This document shows, piece by piece, positions 35,377-44,735 of a stretch of DNA of 64,000 bases (the stretch's first letter is position 1; every line of letters starts with the position of its first letter). Origin of the DNA: Planctomycetota bacterium (GTDB taxonomy: Bacteria > Planctomycetota > Phycisphaerae > Phycisphaerales > UBA1924); NCBI GenBank assembly GCA_020831805.1, contig JAFIFX010000010.1:1-64000 (forward strand). Reading direction: 5' to 3'. The notes under the pieces are model-generated. The model did not search any database, was not told where the DNA came from, and worked only from the letters and a program-made list of their open reading frames with translations. The translations under genes were made by a program, and so were the position numbers.

Positions 35377-37947
35377 ATGGGGCTTGGCATGCTCGGGGTC
35401 AGGTTGATCGGGTTCGGTGCTGTGGGGGCGATCACGGCGGGCGCGGCGGGGCTTGGGACGCCGCCGGCGTTCGAGCCGGAATCGTTCGCGTTGGCCGTGC
35501 CGGGTTACTTGGGGTTTTCTGGCAATGTGGACATCAACGGTGACGGGTTGCTGGAGTCGCTTTACCGGTCCAGCCTCGACTCGTCGCCGTTCGCGTTGGG
35601 CGTGCTACGCCGTACTCCCGGCGGAGGGCTCACGCGGGTCGGTCCGTTCGCCCACGACTCGAGTTTCGGATTATTCGCGTTGCTCGACTTGAACAACGAC
35701 GGTCGGCAGGATTGCTACGTGGGGTATACGCCCGGATCCGGGTTGATCGTGTATCGGATCGATTTGGAAAGCGGGATGATCCCGCTGACCGCGCTTCCCT
35801 TCACTGACCAGTTTCCTTCGCTTCGCACCGCGATTCAGAACGGTTCGTTGGGCTACGAGTTGCTCGTGGGCGTGGGGTCGCCCCCGGCCTACTCCATGCT
35901 CGGAGCCACACAGGACGGCGGTGCTGCTTTCACGCCGAGACCTGAGTTTCATGAGATTCACTCTTTTCTGCGACAGGTCGCCGATCTGAACGGGGACGGT
36001 GTCTCCGAGGTTCTTGGGGTCGACGCCACCGGGACGGAGTTGCTTGTATACCTTTCGTCGGGGCCGGGCGTGTGGGAAGAACCGGTTCGGAACTTGCTGC
36101 CGCCGTCGATCCCGGACGAGTTCCGCTCGAATCTCCAGGTGGTGGATCTGGACGCGGACGGGCTGCAGGATGTATTGCTGTCCAGGCAGTGGCTCAACGC
36201 TGATTTTTCCTGGCAGTTCCGGTTCGAGATGCTGCGCGGCGTGGGCGGCGGGGTGATGGAGCAAGAGGGGCCGGCGTTCGAACGAACGGTCGGGAACAAC
36301 CAACGGGTCGGGGCCATTCTGGGACCGGTTGTTGACGGGCGCCCCACAATCATCTTGGAAACACGGCCGTGGACGGGACCCGGCGTGGAGTATTCTTACG
36401 AGCTTGTCCGTCTGGACGACGACGCCGGCTTCGTGTCAACGCCGCTGCCCGATAGTTTCGGCCGGTACGATCGTGCGGCCGGGACGCTTTCTTCAACGCC
36501 TGCTGTGCTGGGATTCCGTGCGAACGACGATGACCCGGCGCGGGGCGATTACACCATCGCGACCTTCGTCGGCGGCTCGATCGAGGTTTCGACGATCGCC
36601 GCTGACCTGCCCACGCCCTACTCGCCGACGAACGGTGGCCGGCTGTCGTTCCTGGATTGGAACGGCAACGGACTGTGGGACGGGATTCGGTACTCGCTGG
36701 ACCGGCTCCTCGTGCACGAGAATGTCGGCACGCCCGACGCGCCCGTGTTTCTTGACCCTCCGGCGCAGCCGTTCCGCCAGATCATCGCCGTAGAGGCGGT
36801 CGGGGCGGCGGACGGGCCCGGGGCCGAGCTGCTGGTCGCGGGGACCAGGGATGAGACCGGCGAGCAGGTTGTCGCGTTCGTCCGGACCGGACCGCGCGAG
36901 AGCGTGGAGATCGTGGCGTCGGTCGCGTTGCCGGGGCCGGCGAGTGCGCTCGCGTTGATTCCCGACGCAGGGCATGACGGCCTTCGCCTTGCCGTGTCGT
37001 ATACCTTGCCGCAGTCCGAGCGGATCCGGGTGATGTCGTACGCGCAGGCTGACGGGTTCACTGTTCTGGATGACTTCGAGTCGCCGGCTGTGGGCATCCG
37101 GGGCATGGCCGCGGCGGATCTGGACGGCGACGGCCTGCCGGATCTGGTGGTCGCGGTCCCGGGGTTCGATGTGGCGCGGGTGTTCTGGGGCGAGCCGGGT
37201 GGCGGCTTCGGAGATCCCGTGAGCGCCAACGGATTCCCCTCCAGCCTGGGACGACGCGTGCACCTGACGGATCTGAATGACGACGGCACCGCGGACCTGA
37301 TCGTTGAATGCTTCAATGGCCAGCGCGTGCGTTCGTGGATCGTGGGTCCGGACCGGTCCATCACCCCGGCGGGCGTGGCCTCGCTCGCGGGCGTGCGCGA
37401 TGCGCGGGTGGTGGTGGGGGACTTCAACGGCGACGGGATCCCCGATGTGGCGATCCCGTCGGGGCTGCGCTACGGCATCGCCCACGGCGACGGGATGGGC
37501 GGCTTCGGGCCGGTCACGCCGGTCAGCGTCGACGGGACGATCGCCTCGATGCTCCCGGTCGCCTCGGGCGACGGGCCGGACCGGCTGATGGTCGCGCTGA
37601 GCAACCACACCGTCCGCCTGCTGCAAGCGGACGGGACCGGCGTCGACGGGCATGTGTACGCGACCTCGGCCTACCCAACCTGGCTGCAACTGGCCGACCT
37701 CGACGGTGACGGCGCCCCGGAACTGATCAGCGCGGACACGCGGGGGCCGCTGACGATCCTCCGCGGCCTTCCGCCTCCCTGCCCGGCGGACATCAACGGC
37801 GACGGGCAGTTGAACTTCTTCGACTTCGCCGCGTTCATCGCGTTGTTCAACGCGGGGGACCCGGCGGCGGACTTCAACGGGGACGGGGTGCTGAACTTCT
37901 TCGACTTCGCGGCGTTCGTGGGGGCGTTCAACGCCGGCTGCCCCTGA
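35377..37947 (+). CDS. Large VCBS/FG-GAP repeat protein with dockerin-like tail
   Basis: An 856-aa secreted protein with a weak signal region ('GVRLIGFGAVGAITAGAAG'). It holds FG-GAP-like units through most of its length ('FSGNVDINGDGLLESLYRS', 'LLDLNNDGRQDCYVG', 'VVDLDADGLQDVLLS', 'AADLDGDGLPDLVVAV', 'VGDFNGDGIPDVAIP'), probably two propellers. There is no enzymatic motif. The tag has two canonical loops and ends 'GAFNAGCP'. The start has GGGGAAGGAG 6 nt upstream. It has the same kind of architecture as the 15198 and 44736 products. Confidence 0.85.
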   Translation: MGLGMLGVRLIGFGAVGAITAGAAGLGTPPAFEPESFALAVPGYLGFSGNVDINGDGLLESLYRSSLDSSPFALGVLRRTPGGGLTRVGPFAHDSSFGLFALLDLNNDGRQDCYVGYTPGSGLIVYRIDLESGMIPLTALPFTDQFPSLRTAIQNGSLGYELLVGVGSPPAYSMLGATQDGGAAFTPRPEFHEIHSFLRQVADLNGDGVSEVLGVDATGTELLVYLSSGPGVWEEPVRNLLPPSIPDEFRSNLQVVDLDADGLQDVLLSRQWLNADFSWQFRFEMLRGVGGGVMEQEGPAFERTVGNNQRVGAILGPVVDGRPTIILETRPWTGPGVEYSYELVRLDDDAGFVSTPLPDSFGRYDRAAGTLSSTPAVLGFRANDDDPARGDYTIATFVGGSIEVSTIAADLPTPYSPTNGGRLSFLDWNGNGLWDGIRYSLDRLLVHENVGTPDAPVFLDPPAQPFRQIIAVEAVGAADGPGAELLVAGTRDETGEQVVAFVRTGPRESVEIVASVALPGPASALALIPDAGHDGLRLAVSYTLPQSERIRVMSYAQADGFTVLDDFESPAVGIRGMAAADLDGDGLPDLVVAVPGFDVARVFWGEPGGGFGDPVSANGFPSSLGRRVHLTDLNDDGTADLIVECFNGQRVRSWIVGPDRSITPAGVASLAGVRDARVVVGDFNGDGIPDVAIPSGLRYGIAHGDGMGGFGPVTPVSVDGTIASMLPVASGDGPDRLMVALSNHTVRLLQADGTGVDGHVYATSAYPTWLQLADLDGDGAPELISADTRGPLTILRGLPPPCPADINGDGQLNFFDFAAFIALFNAGDPAADFNGDGVLNFFDFAAFVGAFNAGCP

Positions 37948-38067
37948 CCGACGCGTGATGCCGACCAAGGCTCAAGCCCCGGGTTGTCGATCACGGCAAT
38001 ACCGGGGATTTTCGTTCGTTCGGCCCCGCGAGGCCTTGCTGACGGCCCGCAGGCAGGAGGGGTTTGG

Positions 38068-39162
38068 ATGGGTGTACAGATGCGCTCCAGGAGAGTCTCG
38101 TTCTGGGTTGGTTCATTCCTGCTCGGCGCGGCCGGCTTTGGCTCCAGCGCCCAGTGGGTCACGCCACCCGTGGATGCCGAACGGGTCGAGTACCGGCTGT
38201 TCGAGAGTGCGGCGGCGGGGACGACCGTCAGCTACCACGTTTACACGCCGCCACAGTATGACGCGTACCCAGACCGTTGTTTCCCGGTGCTGTACTGGCT
38301 GCACGGCAGCGGCGCGCAGACGGCGAGCGTCGCGCCGATCAGCGGCTGGTTCCACAACGCGATCACCGAGGGGCGGATCCCGCCGATGATCGTGGTGATG
38401 CCCAACGGCATGAGCCACCGGATGTGGTGCGATTCCAAGGACGGCCTTGTCCCGATGGAGACGGTGGTGATCGGGGATCTGCTCCCCGATGTCGACTCGA
38501 ACTACCGGACCGTCCCGGACCGGGCGGGCCGGATCGTCGAGGGGTTCAGCATGGGCGGGCAGGGCGCAGCGCGGCTTGGGTTTCGGCGTCCGGACCTGTT
38601 CGCCGGGGTCTCGATCCTCGGCGCAGGCCCGCTGCAGCTGGACTTTCTCGATGCGCCCAAGGGCGGCTCGATCCCGATGGATCTGCGGTTGCAGATCTAC
38701 GAGGCGGTCTGGGGCAGTGATCCTGCGTACTACCTCCAGCAGCACCCGCGGACGATCGCTTCGGACCACGCCGGGGAGATCATCGCGTCGGGCCAGCGCG
38801 TTCGTCAGGCGGTGGGGGACCAGGACTTCACGCTCGCGATGAACCAGGAGTTCCACGCGCACCTCACGGATCTCGGCATCCCGCACGAGTTCAGCGTGCT
38901 CCCCGGCGTCGGCCATACCGCGCCTGGCGTGTTTCTCGGCCTGGGACCCGCGAACCGAGCGTTCTACCGCGGACTCTTCGACCGCTACGACCCCGCGGGC
39001 GTCGATCTGAACGGTGACGGGCTGATCAACTTTTTCGACCTGGTGATCTACCTCGACCGGCTCGCGGGCGGCGACCCGGCCGCCGACCTCAACGGCGACG
39101 GGGTCATCAACTTCTTCGATCTGGCCGAGTATCTGGTGCGCTACCAGGGGTCGTGCTCGTAG
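38068..39162 (+). CDS. Esterase D/feruloyl-esterase-like protein with variant dockerin-like tail
   Basis: A 364-aa secreted alpha/beta-hydrolase. Signal peptide 'VSFWVGSFLLGAAGFGSSAQ'; 'YHVYTPPQYDAYPDRCFPVLYWLHGSG' (oxyanion region); nucleophile in 'VEGFSMGGQGAARLGF' (Ser161); acid near 'VGDQDF'; His in 'LPGVGHTAPG'. The likely substrates are ester-linked groups on polysaccharides. The tag is unusual: the first 'CPA' is missing (it joins as 'PAGVDLNGDGLINFFD') and the end is 'RYQGSCS' instead of 'AGCP'. The Cys bracket is therefore broken while both calcium loops remain. AGGAGG lies upstream of ATG 38068. Confidence 0.85.
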   Translation: MGVQMRSRRVSFWVGSFLLGAAGFGSSAQWVTPPVDAERVEYRLFESAAAGTTVSYHVYTPPQYDAYPDRCFPVLYWLHGSGAQTASVAPISGWFHNAITEGRIPPMIVVMPNGMSHRMWCDSKDGLVPMETVVIGDLLPDVDSNYRTVPDRAGRIVEGFSMGGQGAARLGFRRPDLFAGVSILGAGPLQLDFLDAPKGGSIPMDLRLQIYEAVWGSDPAYYLQQHPRTIASDHAGEIIASGQRVRQAVGDQDFTLAMNQEFHAHLTDLGIPHEFSVLPGVGHTAPGVFLGLGPANRAFYRGLFDRYDPAGVDLNGDGLINFFDLVIYLDRLAGGDPAADLNGDGVINFFDLAEYLVRYQGSCS

Positions 39163-39178
39163 CCGGCGTGCGGCCGGA

Positions 39179-40372
39179 TCAGTCCCGCGTCGGGGCCTCC
39201 GGCGCTTCGAAGGCCAGGATCCACTGGAACCCGTAGAGCGGGTACGGCACGCGGACACGCCAGCCGCGAAGGTCTCCGGCGTTGTAGCCGATCCGTGAAC
39301 ACACGCGGTTGAGCATCTCCGGGTACCGGGGCAGGTTGTCGAGCGTGATGTCGTCGGGGTCGATCGGCTCGGGACGGACCGATGGCGTGATGCGGTCGTG
39401 GAAGCGGGCGGCGTCCTCGACATCGGCCGGCCCGCGCGCGACATTGTTGTAGAGGTACAGCTCGGGCTCGAGGCCGGGGAACACGCCCGCGCCGACGAGC
39501 AGGTCGATGATCATCGTCTGGACCGGGACATCCGGGATGACCACCACGCCGCGCTTGGTGCGTTTCTCGTCGCGGAAGCGCTTGGAGTGCGCGGGCGCGT
39601 GGACGCCGGCGAGCATGTCGAAGACGGCGTGCTTGCCGACCTCGCTGGGGCAGAACTCGTGGATGACCTTGCCGCCGCGCTCGTGGCTGCGCAGCGGGGC
39701 GGGGTCGCGCGTGTAGTAAGGCGAGAGGTCCATCGCCAGGTCGAACGACCCGCCCGGCGTGCCCACGGCCTCGTGCGGCGCGCCGTAGGTGAACGACACG
39801 GTGATGTCCGGGCGGAGCCTGCGCATGCCGAGCGCCCCGTGCACCGCGGTCACATCGAGCGCGATGTCCCGCCCGGGTGTGGGGGTCAGGATCATCGTCG
39901 AGAGCCAGGTTTCCGCCTCCACGCCGAGCACCTGGCCCATGCCCTTGAACGCCTGGTACCGACCGGCCTGCTCGAATCGCTCCAGCGCGCCCGGCTCGCG
40001 GACGCTCACCGTCGCGTCGAACGCGGCCCGGGTCCCGAACGAACGGATCGTGGCGTCGAACCGCTCCACGCACGCGGCGGCCCGGGACACCAGCAGCTCG
40101 TCCGCGCCGCGCTTGGCCGCCCCGTTGACGATCTGGCGCAGGGTCTCCGGGCCGGGCAGCATCGCCAGGATCTCCGCGCCGGGCTCGCGCCGGATGGCGC
40201 CGAGCATGCGGCTGATCGGGACGCGCCCCACCCCCAGCGCCCGGGCGACCGCCGAAGGCCCGCGGCCGCTCTCCGGCAGCGAGTCGATCAGGGCGGACAG
40301 GCCCGAGACCATGTCCCGGGCGAGTTCCTCACCGGTGGCGTTGTCCGATCGGGCCCGTCTTGTCGCATCCAT
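39179..40372 (-). CDS. Hypothetical protein with N-terminal HTH
   Basis: A 397-aa cytoplasmic protein of unknown function. Near the N-terminus, 'GPSAVARALGVGRVPISRMLGAIRR' resembles a Cro/Xre-like helix-turn-helix. The rest is a mixed alpha/beta domain with 'ALDVTAVHGALGMRRLRPD', 'KRTKRGVVVIPDVPVQTMIIDLL' and a C-terminal 'YPLYGFQWILAFE'. This suggests a regulator with a large effector or oligomer domain. The ATG at 40372 has an AGAGGTG-type site upstream and is preferred over the GTG at 40381. It is the only minus-strand gene in the tagged-protein cluster, shares an AT-rich divergent region with the 40554 gene, and so could regulate its neighbours; that is inference. Confidence 0.65.
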   Translation of the reverse strand: MDATRRARSDNATGEELARDMVSGLSALIDSLPESGRGPSAVARALGVGRVPISRMLGAIRREPGAEILAMLPGPETLRQIVNGAAKRGADELLVSRAAACVERFDATIRSFGTRAAFDATVSVREPGALERFEQAGRYQAFKGMGQVLGVEAETWLSTMILTPTPGRDIALDVTAVHGALGMRRLRPDITVSFTYGAPHEAVGTPGGSFDLAMDLSPYYTRDPAPLRSHERGGKVIHEFCPSEVGKHAVFDMLAGVHAPAHSKRFRDEKRTKRGVVVIPDVPVQTMIIDLLVGAGVFPGLEPELYLYNNVARGPADVEDAARFHDRITPSVRPEPIDPDDITLDNLPRYPEMLNRVCSRIGYNAGDLRGWRVRVPYPLYGFQWILAFEAPEAPTRD

Positions 40373-40443
40373 CGACTGCACCTCTGGTACGGGATTCCCC
40401 AGAGTAGCATAGGATTGGATCCAGGAAAACTTTTCGTTATTTA

Positions 40444-40472
40444 TTACAAATCATCAAAATTTCTGGTACAGT
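40444..40472 (+). promoter_or_regulatory. Promoter of the 40554 gene, in an AT-rich divergent region
   Basis: TTACAA - 17 nt - TACAGT, about 75 nt of leader. The flanking 40430-40465 is the most AT-rich stretch nearby. On the other strand a TATGCT (40406-40411) may serve the divergent gene. Confidence 0.55.
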
Positions 40473-40553
40473 GGTCCGGAGTGTGGGGCTTTGTCGCTGT
40501 GTGACCCCCAGTCCCGGTTTGGTCCGGGGCCCATATGTGTGGAGGATCCGGAG

Positions 40554-42146
40554 ATGAGACGGACGATTTCTCGGGCGGCGTCGGCCGCGTTGTTATTGGT
40601 GGTCGGCGGGGCCCAGGCCCAGTGGACCGACGACCCTGGATTGAACACCCCGGTCGTGGTGAAGGCAGGGGACCAGACCGTCGTGAAGACCGGCGTCGGA
40701 CCCGACGGCTCGTCGTGGACCGGCTGGTTCGATTTCGCGCCGGGGGGCATCCAGGTCCGTGTCCAGCGGCTCGACGCGGACGGGAACCAGACCTTCGACC
40801 CCGAGGGCCTGCTCGTCTCGGCCAACCCGCAGAACACCTCGACGGTCGACTGGGACCTGCGCGTCGACGATGACGGCAACTGCATGCTGGCCTTCACGGA
40901 CATTCGCGCCGGGAGCGATCTGGATGTGTACGCGTACCTGATCGCGCCCGATGGCCAGATGCTCTGGGGCGCCGACGGCGTGACGGTGTCCGACAACGAC
41001 GCCTTCGAGGCCGACCCGCGGATCATCCGGCTCGCGGGCGGCGACTACGCGGTGGTCTGGCCGCGGTTCCAGACCAACCCGGGGCTGGTGATGCAGCGGA
41101 TCAGCCCGGCGGGCGTCAAGGCGTTCGCGGGCGACGGGGTGATGCTCTCCGCCGTCGGCACCGAGGCCCCGGCGTTTGTCGAGATCGAGCCGACGAGCGA
41201 CGGCGGGTTCATCGCCGCCTGGATCCGCAACACCGCGACCTTCATGAGCCCGCGCCATGTGTGGGCGCAGAAGTTCGACGCCGACGGCGCAGCGCAGTGG
41301 GGGACCAGCCCGATCGTGGTTTCTGATGCGACCAGCGTGCCGATCGCCCACCGGCCGCGTGTGATCAACGACGGCTCGGACGGCGCGGTGATCGCGTGGC
41401 ATGACACGCGGACCGGCAGCTTCAACGCCTTCGTGCAGCGGATCAGCCCGGGCGGATCGGTGCTCTTCGCGGCCAACGGCCAGCCCGCCTCGGACGAGGC
41501 CGGCCGCCAGCAGCTCGACCCGGCCATCGCGATGGCCCCGTCCGGCGACATCATGATGATCTTCCGCAACCTCGACGGGGCCCAGTCCCAGCAGAGCATG
41601 AACGCCCAGCGGTTCGGCGGCGCGACCGGCGCACGCATGCTCGGGAACAACGGCGTCGCCCTGACCCCGTTCGACGGGCAGTTCAAGGGCCCGCCCCGCG
41701 CCGTCGCGCACGCGGACGGCATCGCCGGCGTCTTCGACCGCCAGCCGACGCTGGGCAACACCGCCGGCGTGCTGGAGATGTACATCGTCGACGAGGCCGG
41801 TGACGCGCTGGGCGGCGGGCCGATCACGGTCTCCGGCGTGCTCAGCAACAAGGGACGGCTCAACCTGAACCGCTGGGCCGACGGGCGCATGCTCGCCACA
41901 TGGTCCGACCGGCGCAACGGGCCCGAGGATATCTACGCCCAGGCGGTCAACCCCGACGGCACGCTCGGCGCGGGCGGCTGCCCGGCGGACCTGACCGGTG
42001 ACGGCCAGCTGAACTTCTTCGATGTCGCGGCCTACCTGGACCTGTACAACGCGGGCGACCCGGCGGCGGACTGGAACGGGGACGGGCTGATCAACTTCTT
42101 CGACCTGGCGGCGTACCTGGACGATTTCAACGCCGGCTGCCCGTAA
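40554..42146 (+). CDS. Secreted repeat protein with dockerin-like tail
   Basis: A 530-aa protein with signal peptide 'ASAALLLVVGGAQAQ'. The body has about six repeats of 55-60 residues, each with a variant of 'QRLDADGNQTFDPEGLLVS' and 'W..TR' ('MQRISPAGVKAFAGDGVMLS', 'QKFDADGAAQWGTSPIVVS', 'QRISPGGSVLFAANGQPAS'), probably a beta-propeller. There are no catalytic residues I recognise. The tag is the double canonical type ending 'DDFNAGCP' and almost the same at DNA level as that of the 31739 gene. A terminator follows. Confidence 0.82.
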   Translation: MRRTISRAASAALLLVVGGAQAQWTDDPGLNTPVVVKAGDQTVVKTGVGPDGSSWTGWFDFAPGGIQVRVQRLDADGNQTFDPEGLLVSANPQNTSTVDWDLRVDDDGNCMLAFTDIRAGSDLDVYAYLIAPDGQMLWGADGVTVSDNDAFEADPRIIRLAGGDYAVVWPRFQTNPGLVMQRISPAGVKAFAGDGVMLSAVGTEAPAFVEIEPTSDGGFIAAWIRNTATFMSPRHVWAQKFDADGAAQWGTSPIVVSDATSVPIAHRPRVINDGSDGAVIAWHDTRTGSFNAFVQRISPGGSVLFAANGQPASDEAGRQQLDPAIAMAPSGDIMMIFRNLDGAQSQQSMNAQRFGGATGARMLGNNGVALTPFDGQFKGPPRAVAHADGIAGVFDRQPTLGNTAGVLEMYIVDEAGDALGGGPITVSGVLSNKGRLNLNRWADGRMLATWSDRRNGPEDIYAQAVNPDGTLGAGGCPADLTGDGQLNFFDVAAYLDLYNAGDPAADWNGDGLINFFDLAAYLDDFNAGCP

Positions 42147-42168
42147 TCGCCATCGCAGTCACACCACG

Positions 42169-42205
42169 ACCCGGGTTGTCACCTCCTTGACGACCCGGGT
42201 TTTTT
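42169..42205 (+). terminator. Intrinsic terminator
   Basis: ACCCGGGTTGTCA / TGACGACCCGGGT (one G-U pair) with a run of T. Confidence 0.9.
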
Positions 42206-42352
42206 CATGCGCACAGGCTGCGTACAGGAATCAAATCATTCGAAAATCTCCTGATTTTGGGTCAGGCCCGGGGCCGTGTTCGTGTATGGTCATGGTGTTC
42301 CATGGTCGTCGGGACCGTGGCGCGATCGGTGTTGGAACGAGGACAGGTGACG

Positions 42353-44422
42353 ATGCGGTTCAAGAATCGGTTCGGTGTGTCTGCGATGATGTTGGTGATC
42401 TGTGCGGGCGGCCTGCACGGGGCGACGGACGCGGGGTCCGCGGCGGACCCGGTTGCTCCCGCCCGGCTGCCCGCGGGCACGGCCCCGCTGCCGGACCGGA
42501 CCGCGGAGCGGGTGGGCGCGTTCAGCGCGGCCCGCATGTGGAACGAGGAGCTGCTGGCGGCGGTGCGGCGTGATCGGCCGCGTCCTCCGGTCGTTTCGAG
42601 GGATCTGTTCCATGTCTCCGCCGCGATGTATGACGCGTGGGCGGCCTACGACGCCACGGCCACCGGCGTCTTCCGGACGGAGTGGGCCGAGGCCGCGGAC
42701 ACCGCGGCGGCTCGCCGGGAGGCGGTCAGCTACGCCGCCTACCGGCTGATCGCGCACCGCTACGCCGACTCGCCTGGCGCGCCCGTGACGCTGCCCTCGC
42801 TGGACAGCCTGATGGATCTGCTCGGCTACGACCCCGCGGTCACGACCCGCACCGGGCCCAGCCCCGCGGCGGTGGGCAACCGCATCGCCGCCGCGATCAT
42901 CGCGCTGACGGCCGAGGACGGCTCCAACGAGGCGGGCAACTACGCCGACACCTCCGGCTACGCGCCGGTGAACGGCCCGCTGACGGTCGATGTGCCCGGC
43001 GTGGGCGTCCTCAACGACATCAACCGATGGCAGCCGCTGATCGTTCCGGGCTTCAGCGACCAGCAAGTCTTTCTGGCCCCCCACTGGGGTGCGGTGCGCC
43101 CGTTCGCGATCGAGCGTCCGTCGCCCGGCGAGCTGTACCTGGACCCCGGCCCGCCGCCCGTGATCGGCGGCGACGGCGACGCCGACCTCCGCGCCGATCT
43201 GCTCGAGGTCATCCGCGCTTCGGCGCAGCTCGATCCCGACGACGGCGTGATGATCAACATCTCGCCCTCGGCCGTGGGCAACAACACCCTCGGTTCGCAG
43301 GACGGGCAGGGCCACAAGACCAACCCTTCGACCGGGCAGCCCTACCCGGACAACATGGTGCTCCGCGGCGACTGGGGCCGCGTGCTCGCCGAGTTCTGGG
43401 CCGACGGCCCGCTCTCCTCGACGCCTCCGGGCCACTGGAACGAGATCGCCAACGAGGTGGTCGACACGCCCGGCTTCGAGCGACGCTTCGGCGGCGACGG
43501 GCCCGAACTCGACTCGCTGGAGTGGGATGTCAAGATGTATCTCGCCCTGAACGGCGCGGTCCACGACGCGGCCATCGCCACCTGGGAGGTCAAGGCCCAC
43601 TACGACTTCACCCGCCCGCTGTCGCTGATCCGCGGCATGGGCGCGCTCGGCCAGTCATCCGATCCCGACGGCGCGTCCTACCACCCGGACGGGTTGCCGC
43701 TGGAGGAAGGCCTGGTCGAGTTGATCACGCCGGCGTCCGCCGCGCCCGGCGAGCGCCACGAGCACCTGGCCGACCACATCGGCGAGATCGCCCTGTTTGC
43801 CTGGCAGGGTCATCCCGCCGATCCAACGGCCGAGTACGGCGGCTGCGGCTGGGTCCGCGCGGTCGAGTGGCTGCCGTACCAGCAGTTCGACTTCGTCACG
43901 CCGCCGTTCGCGGGCTACACCTCGGGCCACAGCGGCTTCAGCCGCGCCGCCGCCGAGGTGCTCACCCAGCTCACCGGCGACGCCTTCTTCCCCGGGGGGC
44001 TCGGCGAGTTCATGGCGGCCACCGGCTCGGACGGCTTCGACCTCGGCTTCGAGTTCGGGCCGCTGCAGGATGTCCCGCTTCAGTGGGCCACCTACTACGA
44101 CGCGGCCGACGAGGCGGGGATCTCGCGCATCTACGGCGGGATCCACCCGGCCTTCGACGATTTCCCGGGCCGGGTCATCGGCTCGAACGCAGGCATCGCG
44201 GCGTTCACGAGGGCCTCGGCGTCCTTCAGCGGCAGCGCGGCGTCGTTGTGCCCGGCGGACTTCGCCGAACCGTTCGGGGTGCTGGACTTCTTCGATGTCG
44301 CCGCGTTCATCGACGCGTTCGTGGCGGGCAGCCCCGCGGCGGACCTGGCCGAGCCGTTCGGCGTGCTGGATTTCGCGGACATTGCGGCGTTCTTTGACGC
44401 GTACAACGCCGGCTGCCCCTGA
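42353..44422 (+). CDS. Vanadium-haloperoxidase/PAP2-like enzyme with degenerate dockerin-like tail
   Basis: A 689-aa secreted enzyme. Signal peptide 'VSAMMLVICAGGLHG'. The fold's vanadate/phosphate-binding motifs are present: 'KAHYDFTRPLSLIRG' (Lys, Arg), 'YTSGHSGFSRAA' (Ser524-Gly-His) and 'SRIYGGIHPAFDDFPG' (Arg, His). It could be a bromo- or chloroperoxidase or an acid phosphatase of this superfamily. Both tag loops are the degenerate type ('DFAEPFGVLDFFD', 'DLAEPFGVLDFAD'), although the Cys bracket ('CPAD', 'AGCP') is kept. A fragment of a close paralogue lies at 47206-47473, where the enzyme ends without any tag. Confidence 0.85.
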   Translation: MRFKNRFGVSAMMLVICAGGLHGATDAGSAADPVAPARLPAGTAPLPDRTAERVGAFSAARMWNEELLAAVRRDRPRPPVVSRDLFHVSAAMYDAWAAYDATATGVFRTEWAEAADTAAARREAVSYAAYRLIAHRYADSPGAPVTLPSLDSLMDLLGYDPAVTTRTGPSPAAVGNRIAAAIIALTAEDGSNEAGNYADTSGYAPVNGPLTVDVPGVGVLNDINRWQPLIVPGFSDQQVFLAPHWGAVRPFAIERPSPGELYLDPGPPPVIGGDGDADLRADLLEVIRASAQLDPDDGVMINISPSAVGNNTLGSQDGQGHKTNPSTGQPYPDNMVLRGDWGRVLAEFWADGPLSSTPPGHWNEIANEVVDTPGFERRFGGDGPELDSLEWDVKMYLALNGAVHDAAIATWEVKAHYDFTRPLSLIRGMGALGQSSDPDGASYHPDGLPLEEGLVELITPASAAPGERHEHLADHIGEIALFAWQGHPADPTAEYGGCGWVRAVEWLPYQQFDFVTPPFAGYTSGHSGFSRAAAEVLTQLTGDAFFPGGLGEFMAATGSDGFDLGFEFGPLQDVPLQWATYYDAADEAGISRIYGGIHPAFDDFPGRVIGSNAGIAAFTRASASFSGSAASLCPADFAEPFGVLDFFDVAAFIDAFVAGSPAADLAEPFGVLDFADIAAFFDAYNAGCP

Positions 44423-44735
44423 GTGCGGATGGGCCAAAGACCGGAGGATTTTTCTCTCGGATTTATTGTTTGTGGAGGCAGTCATCGATTAGACTGACTG
44501 CACGCCCTGCCGCGGCGTGCAGAGTCTCCAGGTGATACATCGATGCGTAGATTACGAGGTACCCAGCACACCGCGATTTTGACGGTTCATCGCCTCGAGG
44601 TCGTGGTCCGCAACCGCGCCGCCCACGCACATTTGGGGGACATCGCGAACCCCCGTTCTCCGCACTGTGTCCAGCTTGCTTGTACGCATCCGGGCCACGC
44701 ACGGTATTCACCATAACCACAGCAGGACATCAATC
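44423..44735 (+). promoter_or_regulatory. Intergenic region with promoter and long leader of the 44736 gene
   Basis: A 313-bp gap. TTGTTT (44466) - 18 nt - TAGACT (44490-44495) is a good promoter. It predicts a leader of more than 230 nt, the longest among the tagged genes. A 9-bp hairpin (CTGCACGCC / GGCGTGCAG, 44498-44522) lies at the presumed transcript start. I see no convincing ORF, riboswitch or tRNA in the rest. Confidence 0.55.

Noticed and set aside
44463-44720. 85-aa minus-strand ORF in the 313-bp gap
   Set aside because: No ribosome binding site or domain. It lies opposite a good + strand promoter and leader.
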